DNA of 8,649 nt from Nitrospinaceae bacterium (GCA_012961055.1 DUAA01000010.1:1-8649), one strand, 5' to 3'. Numbered from the stretch's first letter, positions 1 to 6,156 are shown. Notes: a model not told the origin generated them from the letters alone. Numbers and translations are program-made.

Positions 1-652
1 TTTGTTCCTGTATAAAGTTCCATCCCCTCTAGCCTGAAACGGTGCTCGACAGGCCGGGCCAGACCTTCATCACCTTTGGATAAAATGTGTGCGCTCCTTT
101 GCAAGAGTGTTACTGTGACTCCGATGCGCAAAAAAAATTGGGCCAGTTCTACTGCAACTGCTCCAGCACCCAGAACAATGATCGACTCTGGAGCCTCCCG
201 CATTTGCAAAACGTCATCGCTGGTAATGAAGCCGGTTTCTTTGAGGCCGGGAACGGGATAGTTTGCTATTACTGAACCGGTGGCTAAAATAAATGATTTA
301 GCTTTGAGGACTTGATCTCCTGCATAGATTTCGTGGGGCGAGATGAACTTGGCTCGTTCTTGGATGAGGGTGAATCGCGGATCCTTAAGTTGCTTAACTC
401 TATAATCGGTGAACTCTTGAATGAGCTTGTTCTTGCGATTATTGATAGCAGAGAGGCTAGCACGAGGATCAACAGGTAGAATGCCGAATTCCTTGGCCCG
501 ACGCATCAATGCCATAACATCTGAAGAACGCAGAATGGTTTTGGTAGGCATGCACCCCTTAAGAATGCACAAGCCTCCCAAAGGGCCGGGATCGACGATA
601 GCCACACGAGCTCCTAGCGATTGATAACTGCAACATCAAAATTCAATCTCAC
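1..652 (-). pseudogene. Pyridine nucleotide-disulfide oxidoreductase (mercuric reductase / dihydrolipoamide dehydrogenase-like), N-terminal part, disrupted
   Basis: FAD/NAD(P)-dependent disulfide oxidoreductases pass electrons from NAD(P)H through FAD to a redox-active Cys pair. Reading leftward, a GTG at 652 with AAGG just upstream opens a frame coding VRLNFDVAVI, a typical first FAD-binding beta strand, then reaches a TAG at 614-616. From 620 a second frame continues SLGARVAIVDPGPLGG and the redox motif GGLCILKGCMPTK, then an ATG motif (ILATGS) and the NAD(P) motif GAGAVAVELA, and runs off the window at base 1. Compared with family members, about 14-15 residues carrying GxGxxG are missing between the two frames, and the shift is not a multiple of three. 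The dimerisation domain lies outside the window. The gene starts 4 bp after the TPR gene stops, so the two were probably co-transcribed. It is either a true pseudogene or an assembly or consensus error. Exact substrate unknown. Confidence 0.7.
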
Positions 653-656
653 AACC

Positions 657-1187
657 TTAAAGTGTTTTGCAGTCTTCTGGAGTGAGACTAAATTCTCTAC
701 CGCATTCCTGAATCAGATTGCGGGCATTTTTTTCCATAAACTCATCGCCGGTTTGCTTGAAAAGATCTGCTGCTATGCTGAGGTGATGAATGGTTTCCTT
801 GCCAGATTTGACTCCATAATAAAGCATGGCCAGGTTGCTGTGGGCCCTGCCAAACTCTGGATTAATACGGATGGCTTCTTTGTAATGCTTGAAAGCATCT
901 TCGAACTCTCCGATGAAGTTGCTGACCACAGCCAGACTGTAATGAACCATCGGGGCCTCAGGTTTTAAGCGGAGAGCCTCCCGAAAGGATTTAGAAGCCT
1001 CAAGATTCATACGGAGTTTCCCCAAACGTACTCCCAAATTGAAATGTGCCAGAAAGTGGTCCGGGTCCAGTTCAATGGCTTGTTTATAAGATTCAAAAGT
1101 TCTACGATCATCGCCTAGTTTGCTGAATGCCAGGCCATCTTGAAAATGTGCTTCCGCAGTTTTGTCTGATTGCTCTGGTGACGACAT
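657..1187 (-). CDS. TPR-repeat protein, four tetratricopeptide repeats
   Basis: A 176-aa soluble protein made almost entirely of tetratricopeptide repeats, helical hairpins that mediate protein-protein contact. Four units of about 34 residues lie near residues 11-43, 45-77, 79-111 and 113-147. Each has the usual small or aromatic residues and ends in P-D or P-E (AIELDPD, ALRLKPE, AIRINPE). A short helical tail follows, ending in CKTL. No signal peptide or membrane segment is visible. The start at 1187 is chosen because AGAGGA sits 6 nt upstream; an in-frame ATG at 1232 would add 15 residues but has no comparable site. The disrupted disulfide oxidoreductase begins 4 bp downstream. Binding partner unknown. 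Confidence 0.85.
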   Translation of the reverse strand: MSSPEQSDKTAEAHFQDGLAFSKLGDDRRTFESYKQAIELDPDHFLAHFNLGVRLGKLRMNLEASKSFREALRLKPEAPMVHYSLAVVSNFIGEFEDAFKHYKEAIRINPEFGRAHSNLAMLYYGVKSGKETIHHLSIAADLFKQTGDEFMEKNARNLIQECGREFSLTPEDCKTL

Positions 1188-1291
1188 AAAATTCCTCTGT
1201 CTTTCTACTTTAATTAAATTGATTAACGACATTATTGAAAATGGATTGAAAGCTATGCTACATTATTACACCTCGGTAATGCAACCCGTAC

Positions 1292-1352
1292 CCACCCCTT
1301 AGCAGGGGAGGCAATTGGTAAAGGCGTGTCTAGCGAGAACGCTGGTTTGCCT
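1292..1352. other. Two adjacent hairpins between divergent genes (candidate structured leader)
   Basis: Hairpin 1 pairs CCCCT (1295-1299) with AGGGG (1304-1308) around the loop TAGC, and extends by CC/GG (1292-1293 with 1310-1311) across an A-A mismatch. Hairpin 2 pairs CTAGCG (1330-1335) with CGCTGG (1340-1345, one T-G wobble) around AGAA, and is enclosed by AGGC (1322-1325) with GCCT (1349-1352). GCAACC at 1281 could instead pair with GGTTTGC at 1344-1350. No T run follows on either strand, so this is not a terminator. It matches no riboswitch class I can recognise. It would be a 5' leader of the 90-aa gene on the plus strand. Confidence 0.35.
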
Positions 1353-1421
1353 AGCAGATATAGTTTTGATGATTTAGCCCCACGCTGAGTAGAAAGATTT
1401 AATAATCAATAGAAAGTTATT

Positions 1422-1694
1422 ATGGGAATCGAATCAGGTACTGAAGAAGAAAGACTTGTGTTGGGTAAGTGGATCAAAATGGGCCAGAAACTTATTGTGG
1501 GGACCTCCTCCTTGGGCGAATCCTACTTAGATCCTAATGTCAAAAGGGAGGAAGACATTGAGGAAAAGTCCATAGAATATGTGGCGTATGACCATCAGGT
1601 TGCCAAAGAACTCCCGCACCTGAAAGGCCGATTCCGCTGGGATCTGGAAAAATATTACCGCGACCGTTATGGTCCCTACCTGCCTAAGGATTAA
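1422..1694 (+). CDS. Unrecognised 90-aa protein
   Basis: A 90-residue, highly charged, Cys-free soluble protein I do not recognise. The first 20 residues are acidic (GTEEER), the middle contains GTSSLGESYLDP, and the C-terminus is rich in aromatic and basic residues (FRWDLEKYYRDRYGPYLPKD). There is no signal peptide, membrane span or known motif. The ATG at 1422 has a weak AGAAAG 5 nt upstream; a Met at residue 20 is an alternative start. The Rieske-like gene starts 8 bp after the stop, indicating one transcript. The evidence that it is real is the intact frame, its plausible protein composition and the tight spacing to its neighbour. Confidence 0.65.
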   Translation: MGIESGTEEERLVLGKWIKMGQKLIVGTSSLGESYLDPNVKREEDIEEKSIEYVAYDHQVAKELPHLKGRFRWDLEKYYRDRYGPYLPKD

Positions 1695-1702
1695 TAAAAT
1701 TC

Positions 1703-2026
1703 ATGTCAAGACTTAAACTTTCAGAAACCAGCGATGCTCCGACAGAAGGAAAAGGGAAGCAAATTCACTTTGACCATGAATACACTGAGATTCCCTATGT
1801 CCTTGGATTATTTCAGGTCGAAGGCAAATTTTACTGTATTACTGACCAGTGCCGTTGTTGTGAAGGAAGTTTGGGGAAAGGTATATTGAAAGGAATGTTT
1901 GCCTTTTGCAGTAGAGATGAATGCGGCTGGAATATTCGAAAAGGATATTGCAAATGGAACCGCTCCGATACGACTCCCACCTATAAAGTTACTATTGAAG
2001 AAGATGGCCTCTATATTGACATCTAG
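1703..2026 (+). CDS. Rieske-fold protein with an all-Cys putative ligand set
   Basis: A 107-aa protein that aligns by eye to Rieske [2Fe-2S] domains, which normally bind the cluster with C-x-H and C-x2-H. Here the first pair is C50-R-C52 (followed by C53) within CITDQCRCCEGSLGKG. The second is C69-SRDE-C74-GW, where GW is the usual Gly-Trp after the second His. Both His are therefore Cys, and the second loop is two residues longer. The rest follows the fold: NIRKGYCKW resembles FDLRTGxC, and TPTYKVTIEEDGLYIDI is the typical final strand pair. C45 and C83 are additional cysteines. No signal peptide, so it is probably cytoplasmic. It may carry a four-Cys Fe-S cluster or another metal, or only the fold (as in NirD). 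AAGGA lies 12 nt before the ATG, a weak ribosome site. Confidence 0.7.
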   Translation: MSRLKLSETSDAPTEGKGKQIHFDHEYTEIPYVLGLFQVEGKFYCITDQCRCCEGSLGKGILKGMFAFCSRDECGWNIRKGYCKWNRSDTTPTYKVTIEEDGLYIDI

Positions 2027-2040
2027 TAGCTGACGCTACT
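2025..2040 (+). other. Perfect hairpin at the stop codon of the Rieske-like gene
   Basis: AGTAGC (2025-2030) pairs with GCTACT (2035-2040) around TGAC, overlapping the TAG stop. The following TGTTATGGGG is not a T run, so it is at best a weak or 3'-end-protecting structure rather than a standard terminator. Confidence 0.35.
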
Positions 2041-2118
2041 TGTTATGGGGCAACGGTCATCAAGAAACTGTACCTTCTCTCCAAGCAAAGTCCGTATTTT
2101 CTGCCTTCTGAGGATAGG

Positions 2119-2147
2119 TTGAGAGACAGAAATTTTTCTGTGATATT
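2119..2147 (+). promoter_or_regulatory. Putative sigma-70 promoter with inverted repeat in the spacer, for the cupin gene
   Basis: TTGAGA (2119-2124), a 17-bp spacer, and GATATT (2142-2147) form a plausible promoter 24 bp before the cupin start. The spacer holds a perfect 7-bp inverted repeat, ACAGAAA (2126-2132) and TTTCTGT (2135-2141), a position expected of an operator. It suggests separate regulation of the cupin from the two genes upstream. Confidence 0.4.
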
Positions 2148-2170
2148 TTATCCATTTTAAGAGGTGTGTC

Positions 2171-2566
2171 ATGAGCCTGGACCTTTCTAAAAAAGTTGTT
2201 ACCGTTCGTCCCGATCAAACCATCGTGACCAAACAGAACTTGCCCTACTATGTTGGTATATCCACTGCAACTACTGGAGCTAAAGGACTATCGATGAACT
2301 TAGTAGTGATTCCTCCTGGAGGGTCTCCCAAAGCTCATTTCCATAAAGATTTTGAGACTGCAATTTATTTATTGAAGGGCCGAGTTGAAACAAAGTTTGG
2401 TGAGAATCTGAAAGAGTCAATCATTAATGAGGAGGGGGATTTTATTTTTATTCCGCCTGGAGTGCCTCATAAGCCTATGAACCTGTCCGATGGTGAACCT
2501 GCATTAGCCATTGTTTCGAGAAACGACCCTAATGAACATGAGAATGTGGTGGCCTACGAGGTGTAG
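2171..2566 (+). CDS. Single-domain cupin, putative metal-binding
   Basis: A 131-aa small beta-barrel protein with both cupin motifs. Motif 1 is at residues 50-70, with H56, H58 and E62 in the spacing HxHx3E. Motif 2 is at residues 89-104 (GDFIFIPPGVPH then KPMN), with H100. These four residues would bind a divalent metal. The full-length match, including the LPYYVGIS segment and the tail RNDPNEHENVV, resembles a widespread family of uncharacterised stand-alone cupins, for which no reaction can be assigned. Soluble, without a signal peptide. The start is well supported by AGAGG 6 nt before the ATG. It lies 144 bp after the Rieske-like gene, behind its own likely promoter. Confidence 0.9.
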   Translation: MSLDLSKKVVTVRPDQTIVTKQNLPYYVGISTATTGAKGLSMNLVVIPPGGSPKAHFHKDFETAIYLLKGRVETKFGENLKESIINEEGDFIFIPPGVPHKPMNLSDGEPALAIVSRNDPNEHENVVAYEV

Positions 2567-2707
2567 CCAGACATTTCAGGAGAATTATTTTTACTGGGAA
2601 GCTTATTAAGTTTACGTTATTTTAGGTTCCCGCTGATAGGTTTAGTAGTCTCTGTCAAACTATCCATCAAAATTTTTTATGTAAGACCTTATAATTTTTT
2701 CTAATTG

Positions 2708-2773
2708 TTGAATATTTGACGTTTATTAGACTATTTTTTATTGCCTTAACATATTGAAAGTTTGACATTTATT
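2708..2773 (+). repeat. 20-bp imperfect direct repeat upstream of the sigma-54 activator
   Basis: Copies at 2708-2727 and 2754-2773 match at 17 of 20 positions and start 46 bp apart, both containing TTTGAC(A/G)TTTATT. The second copy contains the -35 box of the activator promoter. They could be binding sites for a regulator, including the activator itself, or a duplicated promoter. Confidence 0.45.
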
Positions 2774-2789
2774 TAAGCATGTCTATAAT
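2762..2789 (+). promoter_or_regulatory. Near-consensus sigma-70 promoter for the sigma-54 activator gene
   Basis: TTGACA (2762-2767), a 16-bp spacer and TATAAT (2784-2789) match the housekeeping consensus exactly. The expected transcription start is near 2796, only about 6 nt before the ATG at 2802, so the mRNA would be leaderless or nearly so. Confidence 0.75.
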
Positions 2790-2801
2790 GTTTTCATACT
2801 C

Positions 2802-3860
2802 ATGAAGACAAAATCCAACATAGAAAAATTTAATATCATAGGCGAAAGCCCAGAAATCTGTGAGATTTTTGACATCGTGAGCCGAGTAGCCGGTTCGCAA
2901 AGTACGGTAATGATTTGTGGTGAAAGTGGAACGGGGAAAGAGCTGATTGCCCGAGCTTTGCATTTGAATAGCCCGCGAGCGTCCCAACCCTTTATTGCTG
3001 TTAACTGTGCTGCTATTCCTCATGATTTGTTGGAAAGTGAATTGTTTGGTTATGAAAAAGGTGCTTTCACAGGTGCGGTGAATACCCGAGTTGGCCGGAT
3101 AGAGTTGGCAAATCAGGGGACCATCTTTTTTGATGAAATTGGCGATATGCCAGCCGCTTTGCAGATAAAGTTGCTAAGAGTCTTGGCGGAAAGGGAGATT
3201 GATCGTTTAGGAAGCACTAAACCCACGCCGGTTGACATTCGGGTGATCACGGCTACGCACAGGAACTTGGAAGTCGCTATTGAAGAAGGTCGGTTTCGGG
3301 AGGATCTGTATTACCGGCTCAATGTTGTTCCTCTTAATCTTCCTCCTTTACGAGAACGAAAAACGGATATTCCTCTCTTAGTCAGCCATTTTCTCCAACA
3401 GCTTAATGGTTCGGGAAGCCCCAAAACGATCAACGAAGAAGCGATGCATCTTTTGATGAATTATTCTTGGCCGGGGAATGTTCGTGAGTTGGCGAATTTT
3501 GTAGAGCGTATGGTGGTTCTGAGCATAGGTTCAACCATTACTACAAGAGATTTACCCGATAAAGTGCTGGGTGATGTTCCCAGAGAAAAATGGACACCGG
3601 TTGGAAATGATCTTGGGCGGGTTGGGAATCCTGCCCAGATTCTGCAGCAGTCGCTAAAGCAATCCTTCCATGTGGGAATCCCCGATGAGGGTACCAACTT
3701 GAAAAAACTTATAGAGAGTTTTGAGAAGGAACTTCTTATCGAAGCGTTGGAAAAAACCGATTGGGTAAAAAACAAGGCGGCAACTTTATTGAGCCTCAAC
3801 CGGACCACTCTGGTTGAAAAACTTAAAAAACTGAAAATCACCAATCCGCACCAGACGTGA
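2802..3860 (+). CDS. Sigma-54-dependent transcriptional activator without sensory domain
   Basis: A 352-aa enhancer-binding protein that uses ATP hydrolysis to open sigma-54 promoters. The AAA+ domain begins after about 12 residues. It has Walker A GESGTGKE (40-47), the sigma-54 contact loop GAFTGA (87-92), Walker B TIFFDE (107-112), and the sensor II motif WPGNVREL (223-230). After a linker of about 70 residues, a Fis-type helix-turn-helix lies near 316-346, with [13 protein letters not shown] as the recognition region, a form also seen in FleQ/FlrA-type regulators. No receiver, GAF or PAS domain precedes the AAA+ core, so control must come from a partner protein, the linker or expression level, as in PspF. 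All catalytic motifs look intact. Targets cannot be read here; I found no convincing GG-N10-GC site nearby. The start has no ribosome site, consistent with the very short leader. Confidence 0.93.
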   Translation: MKTKSNIEKFNIIGESPEICEIFDIVSRVAGSQSTVMICGESGTGKELIARALHLNSPRASQPFIAVNCAAIPHDLLESELFGYEKGAFTGAVNTRVGRIELANQGTIFFDEIGDMPAALQIKLLRVLAEREIDRLGSTKPTPVDIRVITATHRNLEVAIEEGRFREDLYYRLNVVPLNLPPLRERKTDIPLLVSHFLQQLNGSGSPKTINEEAMHLLMNYSWPGNVRELANFVERMVVLSIGSTITTRDLPDKVLGDVPREKWTPVGNDLGRVGNPAQILQQSLKQSFHVGIPDEGTNLKKLIESFEKELLIEALEKTDWVKNKAATLLSLNRTTLVEKLKKLKITNPHQT

Positions 3861-3908
3861 GACCGACTGGCAATAATTTTTACTTGCTGGTAAAAGGTTA
3901 GCTCTACT

Positions 3909-3984
3909 TAGGGGAATGCTGACAAACGTCCCTATTCGGCTAGCAACTTTTGTGCAATAGGGGTTTGCCTATTTGCTTGCCCCT
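3909..3984. other. Cluster of mutually complementary segments between convergent genes
   Basis: Successive segments can pair in alternative ways: TAGGG (3909-3913) with CCCTA (3930-3934); CCCTATT (3930-3936) with AATAGGG (3956-3962); AATAGG (3956-3961) with CCTATT (3968-3973); and AGGGG (3959-3963) with CCCCT (3980-3984). No T run follows on either strand. It lies between the ends of the convergent activator and 66-aa genes, where transcripts from both sides should end, so a bidirectional 3'-end structure is the simplest reading. Confidence 0.35.
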
Positions 3985-3993
3985 GCCAGAAGG

Positions 3994-4194
3994 CTATTCG
4001 ATGCGAGCGTTGGCGAGTTCTTGCGCGACCTTGGTAATATCTTTGACAAACTTTGCAAAGGCTTGATCGCTGTCTTTGTGCTGAGTTTGTTTACGAATTT
4101 GTTCCCCATTGGCGTCAATAACAAGGTCCAGGACATTGATTCCAGGAGTCACGTGGTGCTTTCTGATCTCTATTTTGATTTCATTGACTTCCAT
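3994..4194 (-). CDS. Unrecognised 66-aa protein
   Basis: A small soluble protein of unknown function. The first half looks like paired beta strands (MEVNEIKIEIRKHHVT, then INVLDLVIDANGEQIR). The second half is an amphipathic helix (QAFAKFVKDITKVAQELA). No Cys, signal peptide or membrane span. The start at 4194 has GGAG 8 nt upstream (4203-4206), and an in-frame stop lies shortly before it, so this is the only available ATG. It stands alone, convergent with the activator gene. Composition and ribosome site favour a real gene; I recognise no family. Confidence 0.7.
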   Translation of the reverse strand: MEVNEIKIEIRKHHVTPGINVLDLVIDANGEQIRKQTQHKDSDQAFAKFVKDITKVAQELANARIE

Positions 4195-4342
4195 AGATTC
4201 TTCTCCAAATTAATTAGCGGATGATTTCTACCGCTGATTTTCTACAAGGGTTAAATTAATCACGATCATGAACTCTAGTTTTCCAAGCTCATGAAGGATT
4301 TTATTTAATATCATTTCAGGATAGAGCGGTCAAGACCCCTTT

Positions 4343-4366
4343 AATAAAAACTGCCATCTTTTGGCA
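4343..4366 (-). terminator. Terminator-like hairpin, minus strand
   Basis: Read on the minus strand, TGCCA, loop AAAGA and TGGCA form a 5-bp stem followed by GTTTTTATT. It is the second of two such structures in tandem and faces the same way as the 66-aa gene, but lies upstream of it. Confidence 0.4.
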
Positions 4367-4400
4367 AGGAGCCTTTGTAATTCCTCAGGGGTTCCTCAGA

Positions 4401-4420
4401 ATAAAAAAAGGCTCAGCCTT
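4401..4420 (-). terminator. Intrinsic terminator-like hairpin, minus strand
   Basis: On the minus strand AAGGC, loop TGA and GCCTT form a short stem running into seven T (the A run at 4403-4409 on the plus strand). No minus-strand gene is visible to its right before aroDE, which is on the plus strand, so it would end an antisense or small RNA, or insulate the 66-aa gene. Confidence 0.5.
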
Positions 4421-4472
4421 GTCGTATAGGGCTAGAGGTGTTCCTGTTATTACTTTTTTGCCTCACTAGGCT

Positions 4473-4565
4473 ATGAAATCGAGGAGACGGGACTGGCTTT
4501 ACTTATTCTGGAGTTTCTATGATAGGGCTCGGATCGGTGTTTTAAACCGCAATAATCTTTGCTGA
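4473..4565 (+). CDS. Candidate aromatic-rich leader peptide upstream of aroDE
   Basis: A 30-codon ORF beginning MKSRRRDWLYLFWSFYDR. Codons 8-16 (4494-4520) hold two Trp, two Phe and two Tyr. An in-frame TAG two codons before the ATG fixes the start. Only AGG, 2 nt upstream, could serve as ribosome site, but several proven-looking genes here also lack one. The ORF lies 93 bp before aroDE, whose pathway leads to Phe, Tyr and Trp. That combination suggests a leader peptide whose translation senses charged aromatic tRNAs. A basic N-terminus with an aromatic stretch could also arise by chance or from a gene remnant. No comparison with related genomes was possible. Confidence 0.45.
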   Translation: MKSRRRDWLYLFWSFYDRARIGVLNRNNLC

Positions 4566-4594
4566 AAGTTAGTGATTTCTTCGGCCCTCTTTTT
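4524..4594 (+). promoter_or_regulatory. Candidate transcription attenuator for aroDE
   Basis: AGGGC, C-G and A (4524-4533, bulged T4529 and G4532) can pair with TCGGCCCT (4581-4588), followed directly by CTTTTT (4589-4594). The loop of about 47 nt contains small hairpins such as GCAA/TTGC. The 5' arm begins 3 nt after the aromatic codons of the 30-codon ORF, so a ribosome stalled there would cover it and prevent the terminator. A second copy of ATAGGGCT at 4426-4433 offers an alternative partner for the 3' arm. The long loop makes the terminator weaker than usual. Confidence 0.35.
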
Positions 4595-4658
4595 AAAATA
4601 TCTCGAGTCTGGTACTATCCCTCCGTGTGGTTGATAAATATTTTTCCTTGGTTTCCTA

Positions 4659-6128
4659 ATGATTTGTGTCCCTATTATTGGACCCTCTATGTCCAAAGCT
4701 CAGGAACAAGTTGCTTCTGCCTCGGCGGTCGCCGATATTCTTGAACTGCGTCTGGATTTGCTGGATGCTCCCGATTTAGCTTCCCTGCTTGATGTGGCAA
4801 AGTTGCCAGTTATCGTAACCTGTCGCTCTAAGGTTGATGGTGGCCAATTTAGAGGACCGGATGAAGACCGTATAAAACTACTCCAGGATGCCTTAAAGGT
4901 TGGAGCTGATTATGTGGATATTGAAGTTTCCACGCCACGGAAACATTTGCAACCCTTTCTGGAAGAGGCGGATCCTTCAAAAATCATTCTATCTTTTCAC
5001 GATTTTTCGCACACGCCGGAAGATTTCAACCCACTATATGATGCCATGTGCGAAATGCCGGGAGACATCATTAAAATTGTTACCTACGCTAGGGATCTCA
5101 CCGATAACCTGAAAATGTTTGATTTGTTGAAACGGGCCAGAGAGGAAAAGCGAAAACTGATCGGTCTTTGCATGGGAGATCTGGGAGAAATTAGTCGAGT
5201 CCTATCCCCCTTGTTTGGCGGATTCCTGACCTTTGGCAGTCTTGAAACAGGGTGGGAAAGTGCTCCCGGTCAGATACCTGCAAAAATCCTCAGGGATATT
5301 TATCGGGTTAACATGACACGTTCAGATTTTAAAATTTATGGGGTTATTGGAAATCCCATATCGAAAAGCCAAGGGTATCTAGTGCATAACCGTGCATTTC
5401 AGGAAAAAGAATCTTCAGACATCTACGTTTCTTTTCGAATCGATAATGTGGAAAAATTCTACAACCTTTTTAAGGATTTCATTAGTGGGCTGAGTGTCAC
5501 CATGCCGGCCAAAGAACAGATCATGCCTTTGTTGAACCGCATTGATGAAACAGCTAAAAAAATTGGCGCGGTCAATACGGTCGTGAAAGAAGGGGCCGAT
5601 TGGGTCGGCTATAATACGGATTGTTCTGGGGCCATTGACGCTCTCGAAGCCTGGACATCGTTGCAGGATAAAAATGTTTTGATTCTTGGTTCCGGCGGTA
5701 CAGCTAAGGCTATTGGTTATGGTGTGAAAGAAAAAGGTGGTCGATTAACGGTGACCTACAATAAAAATAAAGAGCGCGGAGAAAGCCTAGCAAGGGAACT
5801 GGATTGCGAGTTGGTTCATGCGCGGGACGCAGGAACTCGATACATAGATATTTTAATCAATTGCTCGCCAGTGGGGATGAGTCCCAATATCAATGAAAGT
5901 CCATTTTTGGCAAGAGATTTCAAAGAAGGTATGGTTGTTTTCGACTCGGTTTACAATCCGCTGGAGACAAAACTTTTACGCGAAGCCAAAGCCGCCGGTT
6001 GTACGGTTATTCCCGGTAGTGAATTGTTCATCAATCAAGCCGCCCGACAGTTTGAGCTTTGGACCGGTGAACCCGCCCCTATAGAAGTTATGCGAGAAGC
6101 TCTGTTGAATAAATTGACCAAGGTCTAA
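4659..6128 (+). CDS. aroDE: Bifunctional 3-dehydroquinate dehydratase (type I) / shikimate dehydrogenase
   Basis: A 489-aa cytoplasmic fusion catalysing steps 3 and 4 of the shikimate pathway: 3-dehydroquinate to 3-dehydroshikimate, then NADPH reduction to shikimate. AroD half, about residues 1-215: E29 and R31 in ELRLD, R56, H114 in HDF, the Schiff-base lysine K139 in DIIKI, R180 in GEISR, and Q205 in SAPGQ. AroE half, about 222-489: S235 and S237 in GNPISKS, T281 and catalytic K285 in TMPAKE, N306 in GAVNT, D321 in YNTD, the nucleotide motif GSGGTAKAI (344-352), and Q460 in FINQ. All key residues of both enzymes are present; the usual SxSP and NVTxPHK are altered around them to SKSQG and SVTMPAK. 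The start MICVPIIGPS fits the AroD family, an in-frame TAA lies 24 bp upstream, and no Shine-Dalgarno is visible. The stop is 28 bp from the convergent rhodanese stop. Confidence 0.96.
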   Translation: MICVPIIGPSMSKAQEQVASASAVADILELRLDLLDAPDLASLLDVAKLPVIVTCRSKVDGGQFRGPDEDRIKLLQDALKVGADYVDIEVSTPRKHLQPFLEEADPSKIILSFHDFSHTPEDFNPLYDAMCEMPGDIIKIVTYARDLTDNLKMFDLLKRAREEKRKLIGLCMGDLGEISRVLSPLFGGFLTFGSLETGWESAPGQIPAKILRDIYRVNMTRSDFKIYGVIGNPISKSQGYLVHNRAFQEKESSDIYVSFRIDNVEKFYNLFKDFISGLSVTMPAKEQIMPLLNRIDETAKKIGAVNTVVKEGADWVGYNTDCSGAIDALEAWTSLQDKNVLILGSGGTAKAIGYGVKEKGGRLTVTYNKNKERGESLARELDCELVHARDAGTRYIDILINCSPVGMSPNINESPFLARDFKEGMVVFDSVYNPLETKLLREAKAAGCTVIPGSELFINQAARQFELWTGEPAPIEVMREALLNKLTKV

Positions 6129-6156
6129 TGATCAATTGTTTTTCATTTTAGCGAGG

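Noticed and set aside
621..968. 115-codon plus-strand ORF
   Set aside because: Antisense to the TPR gene, which has real repeats and a ribosome site.
3461..3844. 127-codon minus-strand ORF
   Set aside because: Lies wholly antisense to the sigma-54 activator, whose frame has clear domains; low-complexity Ser/Phe composition typical of a shadow frame.
4362..4378. TGGCAAGGAGCCTTTG as a sigma-54 promoter
   Set aside because: The -24 element is fair but no GC occurs at the required spacing for the -12 element.
4381..4399. Direct repeat TTCCTCAG separated by GGG
   Set aside because: Only 8 bp and two copies; could easily be chance.
4559..4744. 61-codon plus-strand ORF overlapping the aroDE start
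   Set aside because: TTG start without ribosome site, largely out of frame with aroDE and without recognisable features.
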